Part shown: positions 42,739 to 51,866 of the stretch, piece after piece
Position numbering within the stretch: position 1 is the first letter of the stretch
How the letters are laid out: each line of letters begins with the position of its first letter
Notes under the pieces: generated by a model
Told to the model about the DNA's origin: nothing
Seen by the model: the letters and a program-made list of their open reading frames with translations, nothing else
The model's database searches: none
Program-made: the position numbers and the translations under genes
NCBI RefSeq assembly: GCF_900142785.1
Contig: NZ_FRCD01000003.1
Location: 282,520 to 346,519 of the forward strand
DNA: 64,000 nt
Direction: 5' to 3'
Source of the DNA: Chryseobacterium carnipullorum
GTDB lineage: Bacteria; Bacteroidota; Bacteroidia; Flavobacteriales; Weeksellaceae

Positions 42739-43341
42739 ATGAAAAAATTGATCTTAGCATTTTTCTTTTGTATTGGTCTGAGTGCTTTTGCGCAAAGTGG
42801 TGCCCAAGTAAAAGACCTATTTCAAAAAATAAAAGAACAGGCCAAGATTGACAAGAATGACCGGGCAGTCTATGAAGTGCTTGACGAGTTTTACAATAAA
42901 AACCTGCAGGCAGAAAATGACGAAATGACTCCCGAAACGGTTCAGCGAATTGAGAAAATGGCGTCAGATCCCAATACAAAAAACCTGCATATCCTGATGC
43001 TTTTTCTGATGTATCAACAGCACATCAGCAGAACCTCAATGGCTGGAAAAGCACCTGATACCGAATTCCAGATCGAAACCATGAACATATTGGAAAATGA
43101 AACCAGAGATGTTTATGGAAAAGTACCCGCCATCATCTATATCTACAAGGCCGAATCCCTGGACGGAGCCGGAAAGAAAAATGAGGCCAAAGTGGTATTG
43201 GATCAGGGATTAAAAGAATATCCGGATTCAGTTCCTTTAAAAGTATACCGCTACCTCAACACAAAAGATGAGGATTTAAAAAATGATCTTGTCAAGAATC
43301 ACCCTAACCATTGGATGGTACAGCAGTTTGGAATAAAATAA
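42739..43341 (+). CDS. Exported helical (TPR-like) protein of unknown function
   Basis: 200 residues with signal peptide (LILAFFFCIGLSAFAQ). The mature part is helical and charged with TPR-like spacing (AIIYIYKAESLDGAGKKNEA followed by KVVLDQGLKEYPDSVPLKVY), which suggests a protein-protein interaction role in the periplasm. No family name recognised. It is convergent with the M1 peptidase gene and shares a bidirectional terminator with it. Confidence 0.65.
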   Translation: MKKLILAFFFCIGLSAFAQSGAQVKDLFQKIKEQAKIDKNDRAVYEVLDEFYNKNLQAENDEMTPETVQRIEKMASDPNTKNLHILMLFLMYQQHISRTSMAGKAPDTEFQIETMNILENETRDVYGKVPAIIYIYKAESLDGAGKKNEAKVVLDQGLKEYPDSVPLKVYRYLNTKDEDLKNDLVKNHPNHWMVQQFGIK

Positions 43342-43410
43342 GGACTGGGAGATTCCAGATACCCGATGTCAGACACCAGATTTCAGACATAAAATCTTAA
43401 CAGAAAAGTA

Positions 43411-43458
43411 AATAAAAATCCCACAAAAAAAAAAAGCTTTGTGGGATTATCTTTTTAT
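43411..43458. terminator. Bidirectional terminator between convergent genes
   Basis: AATCCCACAAA (43417-43427) pairs with TTTGTGGGATT (43438-43448). U-runs follow in both directions (ATCTTTTTAT on plus, TTTTATTT on minus). Confidence 0.88.
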
Positions 43459-43468
43459 CTTATTGGAT

Positions 43469-45310
43469 CTATTGTTTCACTTCCACAATATTATCATCCA
43501 CATTCACATCTGCCAATCTCTGGCTGAAATCTATCCCTAAAACAGAAAGCTGAGCTTTTGTATAAGGAATGGTCAACGTATATTCTTTTTGTGTCCATGG
43601 CCAGTAAGGCATGGTCTTAAAATCTCCGTAGATATCTTTCTCCTTCCAGGTATGGGTCATGTTTAAAGGAATCTGGTAGGTAACCACTTTTTTATCTGTA
43701 GTTAATACACTGAAATCTATAGGCATAGGAACCTGCCCTTTATTCACCAGGGTAATCGTAGTGGATTTTGTATCATACTTCACATCCTTGATCCCGTAAT
43801 CAATAGTTTTGGTGGTATTGATCCAATAATTATGGAACCACTTCAGATCCATTCCTGATACTTTTTGGGCAATGTGAAGGAAATCTCTGTCAGTAGGATG
43901 CTTCATATGCCACTGATCGTAATACTGCTTTAAGGTTTCGGCAAGTTTCTGCTCACCCATAATATAACCAAGCTCTACCAGGTACAATTCTCCTTTTACG
44001 TAAGATGCATAAGTATAAGCCGTTCCATTGTCATGGTGGTCACCAAACCATACCGCGGGTTCTTCAATCCCTTTTTTAACGAAATTCCTGTAGGCATTGA
44101 CCGTATTGGCAAATGGGTTGGGAAGTTCTTCAGGAAACAGCTGATACATCACATAACCTTCCGCATAGCTTGTAAATCCTTCATCCATCCAAGGTCTTAC
44201 CGATTCATTGGTTGCCAGCATTTGTTGGTACCAGGAGTGTGCACCTTCGTGAGCCATCAATCCCATCAGGCCTTTCATATCTTGAGCTTCTCCCAGGATC
44301 ATGGTACACATTCCGTATTCCATACCACCATCTCCTCCCTGGATAAATGCGTAGGTAGGATATACATACTTCCCGAAGTGTGCATTCATTAGCTGGAAAT
44401 ATTTGGTGACATAAGGCTGGGCTTCTTCCCAAACTTTAGTTTTGTCATTCTGCTGATAAACCAGAAACACTTTTGGCCCTTCCGGAACATCAAAACTTTT
44501 AATGATATAATCCCGGTCTGCACTCCAGGCAAAGTCTAAGATATTATTAGCTTTCCACTTCCAGACTGCTTTTTTGCTTTTATCAGCTTTTATTTTTGCA
44601 GCGGCATCATACCCTTTTACTTCTGAAGGATTTTCAAGAATCCCTCCTGCTCCGATGACATAATCTTTGTTGATCTTGATCGTAACATCAAAATCTGAAA
44701 ACGGCGCATGGAATTCTCTTCCGATATAATCAAAAGTAGCCCAGCCATCATAATCGTACTCGGCAATTTTCGGATACCACTGGGTCATTGTCATATAAAC
44801 GCCTTCTCTGTTATTTCTCCCGCTTCTTCTGATCTGCTCAGGGATGACAGCATCCCAATCCATTGTAAAGGTAGTTGTAGAATTGGGCTGAATAGGCTCT
44901 GCCAGATAGACCTTCATAATGGTTTCCTGGATTTCAAATTTCAGATCTTTTCCGTTTTGCTTGATCCAGTGGATATTTTGCGCGCCTTCCTGATCTTTTG
45001 GAATGGAGGCCAACCTTGAAACTCCGTCTTTCTGCAGTCTGGAATCTCCGTTTTTCCCCTGTCCGGCCACTCTCTGGTCCATCATTGAATTAGGCTTAAA
45101 AGCATTCCAGTACAGGTGAAAATACACCACGTTGAGCTCATCAGGTGAGTTATTGGTATACTCTAAACTCTGGTTTCCCTGATAGGTAAATTTTTCAGCA
45201 TTAACATCAATATCCATCTTATACTTCGCAGCCTGCTGATAATAAGCTCCCTGCTGAGCCTGAAATTGTGAAATGATAAACGCAAAAAGGATTGCAGCCG
45301 ATTTTCTCAT
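43469..45310 (-). CDS. M1-family metallopeptidase, exported
   Basis: 613 residues with signal peptide (SAAILFAFIISQFQAQ). Gluzincin zinc site HEGAH (His354, Glu355, His358) and third ligand Glu377 in MDEGFTSYAEG, exactly 18 residues later. The substrate-binding GxMEN motif is replaced by GGMEYG (residues 328-333), so classic aminopeptidase specificity may differ. An N-terminal beta domain precedes and a C-terminal beta domain follows. Likely periplasmic or surface peptide degradation. ATG at 45310. Confidence 0.88.
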   Translation of the reverse strand: MRKSAAILFAFIISQFQAQQGAYYQQAAKYKMDIDVNAEKFTYQGNQSLEYTNNSPDELNVVYFHLYWNAFKPNSMMDQRVAGQGKNGDSRLQKDGVSRLASIPKDQEGAQNIHWIKQNGKDLKFEIQETIMKVYLAEPIQPNSTTTFTMDWDAVIPEQIRRSGRNNREGVYMTMTQWYPKIAEYDYDGWATFDYIGREFHAPFSDFDVTIKINKDYVIGAGGILENPSEVKGYDAAAKIKADKSKKAVWKWKANNILDFAWSADRDYIIKSFDVPEGPKVFLVYQQNDKTKVWEEAQPYVTKYFQLMNAHFGKYVYPTYAFIQGGDGGMEYGMCTMILGEAQDMKGLMGLMAHEGAHSWYQQMLATNESVRPWMDEGFTSYAEGYVMYQLFPEELPNPFANTVNAYRNFVKKGIEEPAVWFGDHHDNGTAYTYASYVKGELYLVELGYIMGEQKLAETLKQYYDQWHMKHPTDRDFLHIAQKVSGMDLKWFHNYWINTTKTIDYGIKDVKYDTKSTTITLVNKGQVPMPIDFSVLTTDKKVVTYQIPLNMTHTWKEKDIYGDFKTMPYWPWTQKEYTLTIPYTKAQLSVLGIDFSQRLADVNVDDNIVEVKQ

Positions 45311-45452
45311 TTAAAATTTATTTTTTTTAAAGGTAGGTAATTTATGTAAAACCCTCAAATATGGAGGTATTTTAAGGTTTTTTGATCTGTTATGAAGTTA
45401 GATGGGGTTTTATTCAGATGGTTAAGTTTGCTTGCTTAGATTTTGTTTTTTT

Positions 45453-45593
45453 AAACACTAATGGCACAAATTATTACACCATTTTAAACACTAATAATGC
45501 ATGAAGATATTTTTCTGGAAGCCATGTCAAGGTTTAGAACCTTGACATGGCTTATTAGTGATATTTGTTAAAAACATTTGGCATTTGTGTTTC
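45453..45593. repeat. MITE-like repeat containing a 16-bp perfect hairpin, copy 2
   Basis: The ends AAACACTAATGGCACAAAT and ATTTGGCATTTGTGTTT are inverted relatives. Inside, AAGCCATGTCAAGGTT (45519-45534) and AACCTTGACATGGCTT (45538-45553) form a perfect hairpin with loop TAG. It does not end in a U-run for either neighbour, so it looks like an element rather than a terminator. Confidence 0.65.
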
Positions 45594-45596
45594 AAA

Positions 45597-46067
45597 TTAC
45601 AGGGGTGTTAGCATCTTCTTTATTAAGGTGATCTGCCCTAAATGATAGTAAGCATGTTCAATCATTCCATCGATATTTCTTTTGTAGGTTCCGTATTTTT
45701 CATCTACAAAAACCTCATCAAGTTTACTGTCATCAAGTTGTTCAACTAATGATGTAAACTTTTCTGAGTCTGTCCAAAGCCTATTTAAAAGCACTTCCCA
45801 TTGCTCCGCAGATTCAATAGGTGGAAGATCAAAACTGAACTGATCTTTTATTTCAAGATCACCTCCTTCCAGTACATTCGCAACTCCGGCTATATAATAA
45901 TGAATATGAAAGGTGAGCATGGCAATGGTATTTAAAGAATCTACATTCGTCACAGCCTGTTCCCAGGTGACATCTGAAAGCTGATCTTTAAAATTCGTAT
46001 TGGCGATCCAAAAACCATCCAGCAGAACTTCTCTGAATCTTTTTGCTAATTGTAAAGCTGAGCTCAT
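45597..46067 (-). CDS. DinB-like four-helix-bundle protein
   Basis: 156 residues. DinB/YfiT-type metal histidines are visible at FHIHYY (about 53-58) and EHAYYHLGQITLIKKML near the end. The family forms helical bundles binding a divalent metal; members act in thiol transfer, but most are uncharacterised. Cytoplasmic, no signal. ATG at 46067. The stop lies just outside the repeat at 45453-45593. Function not predictable beyond family. Confidence 0.75.
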   Translation of the reverse strand: MSSALQLAKRFREVLLDGFWIANTNFKDQLSDVTWEQAVTNVDSLNTIAMLTFHIHYYIAGVANVLEGGDLEIKDQFSFDLPPIESAEQWEVLLNRLWTDSEKFTSLVEQLDDSKLDEVFVDEKYGTYKRNIDGMIEHAYYHLGQITLIKKMLTPL

Positions 46068-46142
46068 TGTTTGATTTTTTTTAATTATTAAAGATAATTA
46101 TTTTTTAAAGCTTTCTCGAACTGTACAGATAATCAGATTTTT

Positions 46143-46229
46143 AACCACAAATTACGCTAATAAAAGCACAAATTTAAACACAAATCAATTCGTGGTATTC
46201 GTGAAAAACACTTGTGTCATTCGTGTTTC
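46143..46229. repeat. 'cacaaat...cgtgaaaaacac' intergenic repeat, copy 3
   Basis: AACCACAAATTACGCTAAT, AAACACAAAT and CACTTGTGTCATTCGTGTTTC words mirror each other and resemble 15147-15204 and 45453-45593. Non-coding element between the DinB-like gene and the next minus gene. Confidence 0.5.
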
Positions 46230-46233
46230 AAAG

Positions 46234-46268
46234 AACAAAAAACCTCAAATGCAATAACATCTGAGGTT
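46234..46268 (-). terminator. Terminator of the conserved protein gene at 46289
   Basis: AACCTCAAATG/CATCTGAGGTT, 11 bp with one mismatch, loop CAATAA. U-run on the minus strand (AAAA at 46237-46240). Confidence 0.78.
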
Positions 46269-46288
46269 CAATATGATTTAAAATCAAA

Positions 46289-47980
46289 TTATTTTTTAGC
46301 TGGAATTTCTTTTTTTCCGCTTTGTAAAATCTTTTCAAGGATTCTTAAAGTGATCAGATATGTAGGTTTTACACCAGTAAGGCCTAAACCTCCTGAAGAA
46401 AGGGTACTTCCCGTTTCCAATGGATTATCTGAAGCATAATAAGCATAACATACGAACAGATCCGGTGCAATATGATGTCTGATCTTAGACGCTACCTGAA
46501 TGGCTTTCTGATAATGCGCTCCTTCCATTTCAAGACCGATGGCTTTCCATGAGGTATTCATAAAGTATGATAAGATATCCCTGTTCTGAAGCGATGTTCC
46601 CAATACCGTGATCATCGGGCCTTCAAATGCTTTCAGTTCATCATCTTTAAAATCATCCAGTTTCAAAGCATTTTCAAAAGGATAGTTATCTGCCGTTCCT
46701 TCAAAAATATGAGAAGTAGGGATCATAATATCTCCTTTTCCTCCGGCAAGAATTCCGGCTTTCCCCATGATAGAAACAGATTTCACTTTCATCATGTACA
46801 CCTCTCCTTTACTCTCAAAAGGTCTCAGCAATTCGTCCATAACCTCAAAAGCCTGTTCTCCGAAAGCATAGTCGAAAACCATGATCACATCGTCTCCGCC
46901 ATATTTGATTCCGCTGAAAGGTGTATTTTTCAGGTCTGTTTTGCTTAAATCAATAATCTGAACATCGATATTACTTCCGCTCTTATCATTAATATAGATC
47001 AGTCCTTCTTCCAATGCATATTTTGACACTTTGTCCCGAAGTTCTTTTTTATCAGAAATCTCTCCGTAAAGTTTGTAGTCTACTTCTTTGTTGTCTTTTT
47101 TCTTTAAGGCATCATTTCCGTACAACATATTTTTCACAGAATGCATGTTGGCAGAAATGATGTGAAGCGGACGCATGTGAAGATTGTTTTCAAATAAAAC
47201 CTCTTTCACTTTGTTGGCCCATTTTTCACCGAAGTAGTGGTGTCCTACTCTTTCCTTTAATATAGCACTGAAATGGATTTCTCTTTCTCTCGTCTGTTTG
47301 GCATCTTCCAGACTTACTTTTCCTAAGTTGTAGATGATTTTAAACAGACGGTCAGGATTCTGATCATCACCGAAAGAATTATAAGCATTCAAAGTCTCTT
47401 CAAAAGTTCTTCCTATTAAAGAAGATAAGTGTATAAGAGCCACTTCTTTTTCTTTTCTGCTGAATTTCTTCTCCCCTTTTACCACTTCTTCAATAATTTT
47501 GAAAGCACGTGTAGGTTTCCAGTTTTCATCCTGAATGAAAGCCAGATTTCTCACTTTATCTGCTTCTATAAATAAGAAGGTAAGGTGGGTAAGAATATCA
47601 TAAATTTCAGAGCGTCCCAAAAGAACTTCAATATTCATTTGGTGCTCATCTATCCGGTAACAGTTTCTTCTTCTCTTTTTAGGGACAATAGGTTCGAAAC
47701 TTCCTTTATCAAAACCCTCATCTGATGTAAGATGAATAAAAGCACATTCTTCAATTCCTTCCGGAAGTCTGTCTAAAACATACATCAAACCATCTAATTC
47801 AAATTTGTTGGGAATATTCATGGTACCATAAATCTCTGGATTGATCGTCTTTAACAAACTTCTGATACTTTCTCCAGAAACACCGGCAGGTTTAAAAAAA
47901 CCTCTGTAAAAGAGGTGTCTCATAGAAATATACAATCTTTCAATTGCTTCCGTTGTTTCTCTAGCTCTAGAATTTGTCAT
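46289..47980 (-). CDS. Conserved flavobacterial protein with nucleoside-phosphorylase-like end
   Basis: 563 residues from ATG 47980 (MTNSRARETTEA). A longer frame to 48019 is rejected because a -7 box (reverse complement TATATTTG, 47996-48003) lies between the two starts. No named family is certain. The C-terminal third has GLEMEGAHYQKAIQVASKI, resembling the substrate-binding Met-Glu motif of purine nucleoside phosphorylase/MTA nucleosidase proteins, with GGDDVIMVFDYAFGEQAFEVMDE before it. The N-terminal half is helical and charged. No signal, cytoplasmic. Divergent from glnN. Enzymatic activity is a guess. Confidence 0.62.
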   Translation of the reverse strand: MTNSRARETTEAIERLYISMRHLFYRGFFKPAGVSGESIRSLLKTINPEIYGTMNIPNKFELDGLMYVLDRLPEGIEECAFIHLTSDEGFDKGSFEPIVPKKRRRNCYRIDEHQMNIEVLLGRSEIYDILTHLTFLFIEADKVRNLAFIQDENWKPTRAFKIIEEVVKGEKKFSRKEKEVALIHLSSLIGRTFEETLNAYNSFGDDQNPDRLFKIIYNLGKVSLEDAKQTREREIHFSAILKERVGHHYFGEKWANKVKEVLFENNLHMRPLHIISANMHSVKNMLYGNDALKKKDNKEVDYKLYGEISDKKELRDKVSKYALEEGLIYINDKSGSNIDVQIIDLSKTDLKNTPFSGIKYGGDDVIMVFDYAFGEQAFEVMDELLRPFESKGEVYMMKVKSVSIMGKAGILAGGKGDIMIPTSHIFEGTADNYPFENALKLDDFKDDELKAFEGPMITVLGTSLQNRDILSYFMNTSWKAIGLEMEGAHYQKAIQVASKIRHHIAPDLFVCYAYYASDNPLETGSTLSSGGLGLTGVKPTYLITLRILEKILQSGKKEIPAKK

Positions 47981-47995
47981 AAAATAAATTTCACA

Positions 47996-48003
47996 CAAAT
48001 ATA
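47996..48003 (-). promoter_or_regulatory. -7 box of the conserved protein gene
   Basis: Reverse complement reads TATATTTG, 15 nt before ATG 47980. It decides the start codon. No good -33 element at the right distance. Confidence 0.6.
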
Positions 48004-48194
48004 CAAAATCTTTGCGCATTCTATTTTAAGTATCTTTTAACAAGCAGTTTAAATTCGTATATTAAAAAAATATAAAATGTGCATCATAAAACGTATTATG
48101 ATGCTACGACAGGGCTAAATATTACAATTCACTCTTACAGAACCCCTATATAAAAAGTTAAACTATTGTTTGATTTGATAAAGTTTCACAACAC

Positions 48195-48213
48195 CCCCTA
48201 AAAAAAATAGGGG
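48195..48213. promoter_or_regulatory. Candidate operator upstream of glnN
   Basis: Inverted repeat CCCCTA-AAAAAAA-TAGGGG, 27 nt upstream of the glnN -7 box. GC-clamped ends around an A-tract suggest a protein binding site, possibly for nitrogen control. No regulator is identified. Confidence 0.5.
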
Positions 48214-48240
48214 TAAAGTATTTTCAATTCATTTTTTTTG

Positions 48241-48248
48241 TAAATTTG
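48241..48248 (+). promoter_or_regulatory. -7 box of glnN (TAAATTTG)
   Basis: Matches TAnnTTTG, 22 nt before the glnN start. TTTTC at 48221-48225 is a weak -33 candidate. Confidence 0.6.
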
Positions 48249-48270
48249 CCCTGTAAAAATCAACCTTACT

Positions 48271-50466
48271 ATGTCAACTTTAAGATTCAAAGCGTTAGAA
48301 ACTTTACCATTTAAGGACTTCAGAAAAGATAATTCTGTTGAAGTTCCTGGAAAACTGTCAGAATTATTCTGCCAGAATGTTTTCTCAGAAGAGACCATGA
48401 GAGAATATTTGACAAAGGAAGCATTCCAGTCTATTATGGATGCTATCAAAAAAGGAACAAAGATCCAGAGACACATTGCAGACCAAGTAGCCGTAGCTAT
48501 GAAAGACTGGGCAATGAGCAAAGGAGCTACTCACTACACTCACTGGTTTCAACCTTTAACAGGTACTACCGCAGAAAAACATGACTCTTTCTTTACTCCT
48601 ATTGAAGGAGGAAGAGCGATCGAAAGATTCAGCGGAAACTTATTGATCCAGCAGGAGCCTGATGCTTCTTCTTTCCCGAACGGAGGAATCAGAAATACTT
48701 TCGAAGCAAGAGGTTATACGGCATGGGATCCTACTTCTCCTGCATTCATCATGGGAACTACTTTATGTATTCCTTCTATCTTCATTTCTTATACAGGGGA
48801 AACTTTAGATTATAAGGCACCTCTTTTAAGAGCTTTGAATGCTGTAGATGAAGCTGCAACCAATGTAATGCAGTATTTTGATAAAAATGTAACAAAAGTA
48901 ACTCCTACTTTAGGCTGGGAGCAAGAATATTTCTTAGTTGATTCCGCATTATACCAATCCCGTCCGGACCTTGTTTTAACAGGAAAGACTTTATTAGGAC
49001 ACTCTCCTGCTAAAGGACAACAGCTGGATGACCACTATTTCGGTTCTATCCCTACAAGGGTAATGAACTTCATGAAAGAACTGGAGATCGAATGTATGAA
49101 ACTGGGAATCCCTGTCACAACAAGACATAACGAGGTAGCACCGAACCAATTTGAGCTTGCCCCGATGTTTGAAGAAGTAAACGTTGCTGTAGACCACAAC
49201 TCTTTGTTGATGGATATCATGGCAAGAATTGCTCACAAACACCATTTCCATATTTTATTCCACGAAAAACCATTCGCAGGAGTCAACGGAAGCGGAAAGC
49301 ACAACAACTGGTCTTTAGCGACTGACACAGGTGAAAACTTATTAAGCCCGGGAAAAAACCCTAAGAAAAACTTACAGTTCCTAACGTTCTTCGTTAATAC
49401 CATTAAAGCAGTTTACGAATATGCTGATCTTTTAAGAGCAAGCATCGCATCTGCAAGTAACGACCACAGATTGGGTGCCAACGAAGCTCCACCGGCAATT
49501 ATCTCCGTATTCATCGGAAGCCAGTTGTTCAGAGTATTGGAAGAACTGGAAAAAGTAACAGAAGGGAAACTTTCTCCAGACGAAAAAACAGATTTAAAAC
49601 TTAACGTCGTTGGAAAGATTCCTGAAATCCTGTTAGATAATACAGATAGAAACAGAACTTCTCCATTTGCATTTACAGGAAATAAATTCGAGATCAGAGC
49701 GGTAGGATCTTCTGCCAACTGTGCAGAGTCTATGACTGTAATGAACACGATCGCTGCAAAACAATTAATCGATTTCAAAAAAGAAGTTGATGCGCTTATC
49801 GAAACAGGACTGAAGAAAGACGAGGCCATCTTCAATGTATTGAGAGAGTACATCAAGCAGTGCAAGAGCATTATGTTTGAGGGAGACGGATATTCTGATG
49901 ACTGGGCGAAAGAAGCTAAAAAGAGAGGTTTGAACAACTTAAAAACGACTCCGGAAGCACTTAAGCAGGAAATGGATAAAAAATTCGTTGCTCTTTATGA
50001 AGAAATCGGAGTGTTTACCCACAGAGAGGTTGAGGCCAGAAACGAAATCAAATTAGAAAAATATTCTACGGTTATTGATATTGAAGCAAGAGTTTTAAGT
50101 GACATCGCAAGAAACCATATTATTCCTTCTGCTTTAAATTATCAGAACAGATTGATCGAGAACGTAAAAGGTCTTAAAGAAATATTCCCTGACAAAGAAT
50201 TCAAAACATTGGCGAAAGAGCAAATGAGCTTAATCACTAATATCTCTGAGAATGTTTCCAAGATCAAACTTGGCGTTGAGGATCTTATTAAAGCAAGAGA
50301 AGCAGCAAAAGCTGTATCCAATAGTCAGAAGCAGGCAGAAACTTACTGCAGCAAAGTAATCCCTTTATTTGATGTGATCAGAGAAGCTTCTGATGATCTT
50401 GAAATGATGGTAGATGATGAGCTTTGGCCAATGACTAAATATAGAGAAATGTTATTTACAAAATAA
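48271..50466 (+). CDS. glnN: Glutamine synthetase type III
   Basis: 731 residues, the length of the large GSIII enzymes that make glutamine from glutamate, ammonia and ATP. Catalytic regions are present: GWEQEYFLVD, TTRHNEVAPNQFELAP, HEKPFAGVNGSGKHNNWS, RTSPFAFTGNKFEIRAVGSS. GSIII replaces the smaller GlnA in many Bacteroidetes. ATG at 48271. Monocistronic with a strong terminator and a possible nitrogen-responsive operator upstream. Confidence 0.97.
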   Translation: MSTLRFKALETLPFKDFRKDNSVEVPGKLSELFCQNVFSEETMREYLTKEAFQSIMDAIKKGTKIQRHIADQVAVAMKDWAMSKGATHYTHWFQPLTGTTAEKHDSFFTPIEGGRAIERFSGNLLIQQEPDASSFPNGGIRNTFEARGYTAWDPTSPAFIMGTTLCIPSIFISYTGETLDYKAPLLRALNAVDEAATNVMQYFDKNVTKVTPTLGWEQEYFLVDSALYQSRPDLVLTGKTLLGHSPAKGQQLDDHYFGSIPTRVMNFMKELEIECMKLGIPVTTRHNEVAPNQFELAPMFEEVNVAVDHNSLLMDIMARIAHKHHFHILFHEKPFAGVNGSGKHNNWSLATDTGENLLSPGKNPKKNLQFLTFFVNTIKAVYEYADLLRASIASASNDHRLGANEAPPAIISVFIGSQLFRVLEELEKVTEGKLSPDEKTDLKLNVVGKIPEILLDNTDRNRTSPFAFTGNKFEIRAVGSSANCAESMTVMNTIAAKQLIDFKKEVDALIETGLKKDEAIFNVLREYIKQCKSIMFEGDGYSDDWAKEAKKRGLNNLKTTPEALKQEMDKKFVALYEEIGVFTHREVEARNEIKLEKYSTVIDIEARVLSDIARNHIIPSALNYQNRLIENVKGLKEIFPDKEFKTLAKEQMSLITNISENVSKIKLGVEDLIKAREAAKAVSNSQKQAETYCSKVIPLFDVIREASDDLEMMVDDELWPMTKYREMLFTK

Positions 50467-50493
50467 CATCTGTAAAGTTCCATATTAGTTAAG

Positions 50494-50523
50494 CTCCCCG
50501 GTTTTTTCCGGGGAGTTTTTTTT
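50494..50523 (+). terminator. glnN terminator
   Basis: CTCCCCGG-TTTTTT-CCGGGGAG hairpin followed by eight T. Confidence 0.93.
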
Positions 50524-50593
50524 GATTTATTAACAGCCTTGAAATTAGAGTTTTGAATATTGAAACACGGTAAATAAAGGAAATTTGATTTAT

Positions 50594-50670
50594 TATGTTA
50601 AAGAATCATAATAAAAAAAACCGCAGACTCACCAAAAATAGGCGATTGCGGTTTGTTTTTCTTTAACATA
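50594..50670. repeat. Nested inverted repeat between glnN and the NlpC/P60 gene
   Basis: Outer arms TATGTTAAAG (50594-50603) and CTTTAACATA (50661-50670) and inner arms AAACCGCA (50618-50625) and TGCGGTTT (50647-50654) are each perfect. The word TGTTAAA recurs twice just after (50682-50698). It may be a second terminator or a regulatory element for the following gene. Confidence 0.65.
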
Positions 50671-50746
50671 CTTAAATAATATGTTAAATTGTGTTAAATA
50701 AAGAACCTGACAATAATCATATCAGGGGTCTTTTAATCGGAATCTC

Positions 50747-50754
50747 TACTTTTG
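50747..50754 (+). promoter_or_regulatory. -7 box of the NlpC/P60 gene (TACTTTTG)
   Basis: Lies inside the longer GTG-initiated frame and so supports the start at 50805. Confidence 0.6.
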
Positions 50755-50804
50755 TAATGCTTTTGAAAATAAATATTCCTTTTAACACGGATAATCAAAT
50801 ATAT

Positions 50805-51515
50805 ATGAAGAAAAGAGTTTTGTTTTATTTAGTTGCTTTAGTGTCTACAGTTTCAGTTCAATCATGCGCTACAAATTATGTAGTTTCACAACCAGCAACT
50901 TATGCTAAAGAATACAAAACAGATGCCAAACTAGCTTCTCTTGATAACAAGAAAATGGAGCAGGATAAGCAAAGACTTATCGATTCTTTTCTAGCTGAAA
51001 AGGCGGCATCTATAGCCAATGCAAAAAAATCTATTAAGAATTCTGAGATTGCAAAAGCAGTCAAATACAATAAAACGATCGATAATATCCTAACAGAAGC
51101 TGAAACATACCTTGGGACTCCATACAGATACGGAGGAATGACCAGAAGAGGTATTGATTGTTCAGCTTTCGTTCTTTCTGTATTCGGAGCAGCAGCAGGA
51201 CTTAGCTTACCAAGAGTAGCCGCTTCTCAGGCTCAGGAAGGTGAAAGTATTGAAAAAGGAGATCTTCAAAAAGGAGACTTAATCTTCTTTTCACACGGAA
51301 GAAGAATCTCTCACGTAGGTATTGTAGAAAGTGTAACTGAAGAAGGTGAAATCAAATTCATCCACGCAGCCACTTCTAAAGGGGTAATGATCTCTTCGCT
51401 GAATGATTCTTACTGGGGACCAAAATTCAGGTTTGCCAAAAGAGTGATCAACGAGAACGGAGACGCTTATAACAATTTAGCATCTTCTACTCCATCCACA
51501 GCGACAAGTTTTTAA
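50805..51515 (+). CDS. NlpC/P60 (C40) peptidoglycan endopeptidase lipoprotein
   Basis: 236 residues from ATG 50805. The signal peptide ends in a lipobox (VSVQSCAT, Cys21), so it is membrane-anchored in the envelope. Catalytic Cys119 (RRGIDCSAFVLS), His170 (SHVGIVE) and His187 (FIHAATS) match C40 enzymes that cut peptidoglycan stem peptides, as in Spr/MepS. The middle region (residues 35-100) is helical and charged. A terminator follows. The GTG-started extension to 50691 would disrupt the lipoprotein signal. Confidence 0.9.
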   Translation: MKKRVLFYLVALVSTVSVQSCATNYVVSQPATYAKEYKTDAKLASLDNKKMEQDKQRLIDSFLAEKAASIANAKKSIKNSEIAKAVKYNKTIDNILTEAETYLGTPYRYGGMTRRGIDCSAFVLSVFGAAAGLSLPRVAASQAQEGESIEKGDLQKGDLIFFSHGRRISHVGIVESVTEEGEIKFIHAATSKGVMISSLNDSYWGPKFRFAKRVINENGDAYNNLASSTPSTATSF

Positions 51516-51542
51516 TTTTAAATAATTGATTTAAATAATGAA

Positions 51543-51567
51543 GCCATCAGAAATCTGATGGTTTTTT
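51543..51567 (+). terminator. Terminator of the NlpC/P60 gene
   Basis: CCATCAG-AAAT-CTGATGG stem followed by TTTTTT. Confidence 0.88.
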
Positions 51568-51866
51568 ATTTTTTGGGTGGTGAGCTTTTGATGAAGAGTG
51601 TTTTTACTACCCCGTCTTTTTGCTTTGCAAAAATCCACCCCTTCAGAGAATGGGAATGATGGGTACCTAAAATCAATTATAGGCAATATTAACAACGAAC
51701 GTAGTAGCTAGGACCTGTTTGACTAGTAGCAGTAATAAGTTCCAAAGCCTTCCTTAGAGTGTTGGAATATAAAGTATTGTTAAAACCCACCTCTATTGAA
51801 TTATTTATGTGTAGATTTTCAGAATAACAGATGTTCTCGTGGTGTCCACCCTCTAACTTCTAACCT
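51568..51866. other. Gene-free gap with a possible degenerate repeat
   Basis: No ORF is supported. The stretch CTACCCCGTCTTTTTGC followed by AAAATCCACCCC (51608-51641) looks like a decayed intergenic repeat with a TTTTTGCTTTGCAAAAA hairpin. Nothing else found. Confidence 0.4.

Noticed and set aside
50691..50804. Extended NlpC/P60 start at GTG 50691
   Set aside because: A promoter -7 box lies inside, and the lipoprotein signal begins at 50805.
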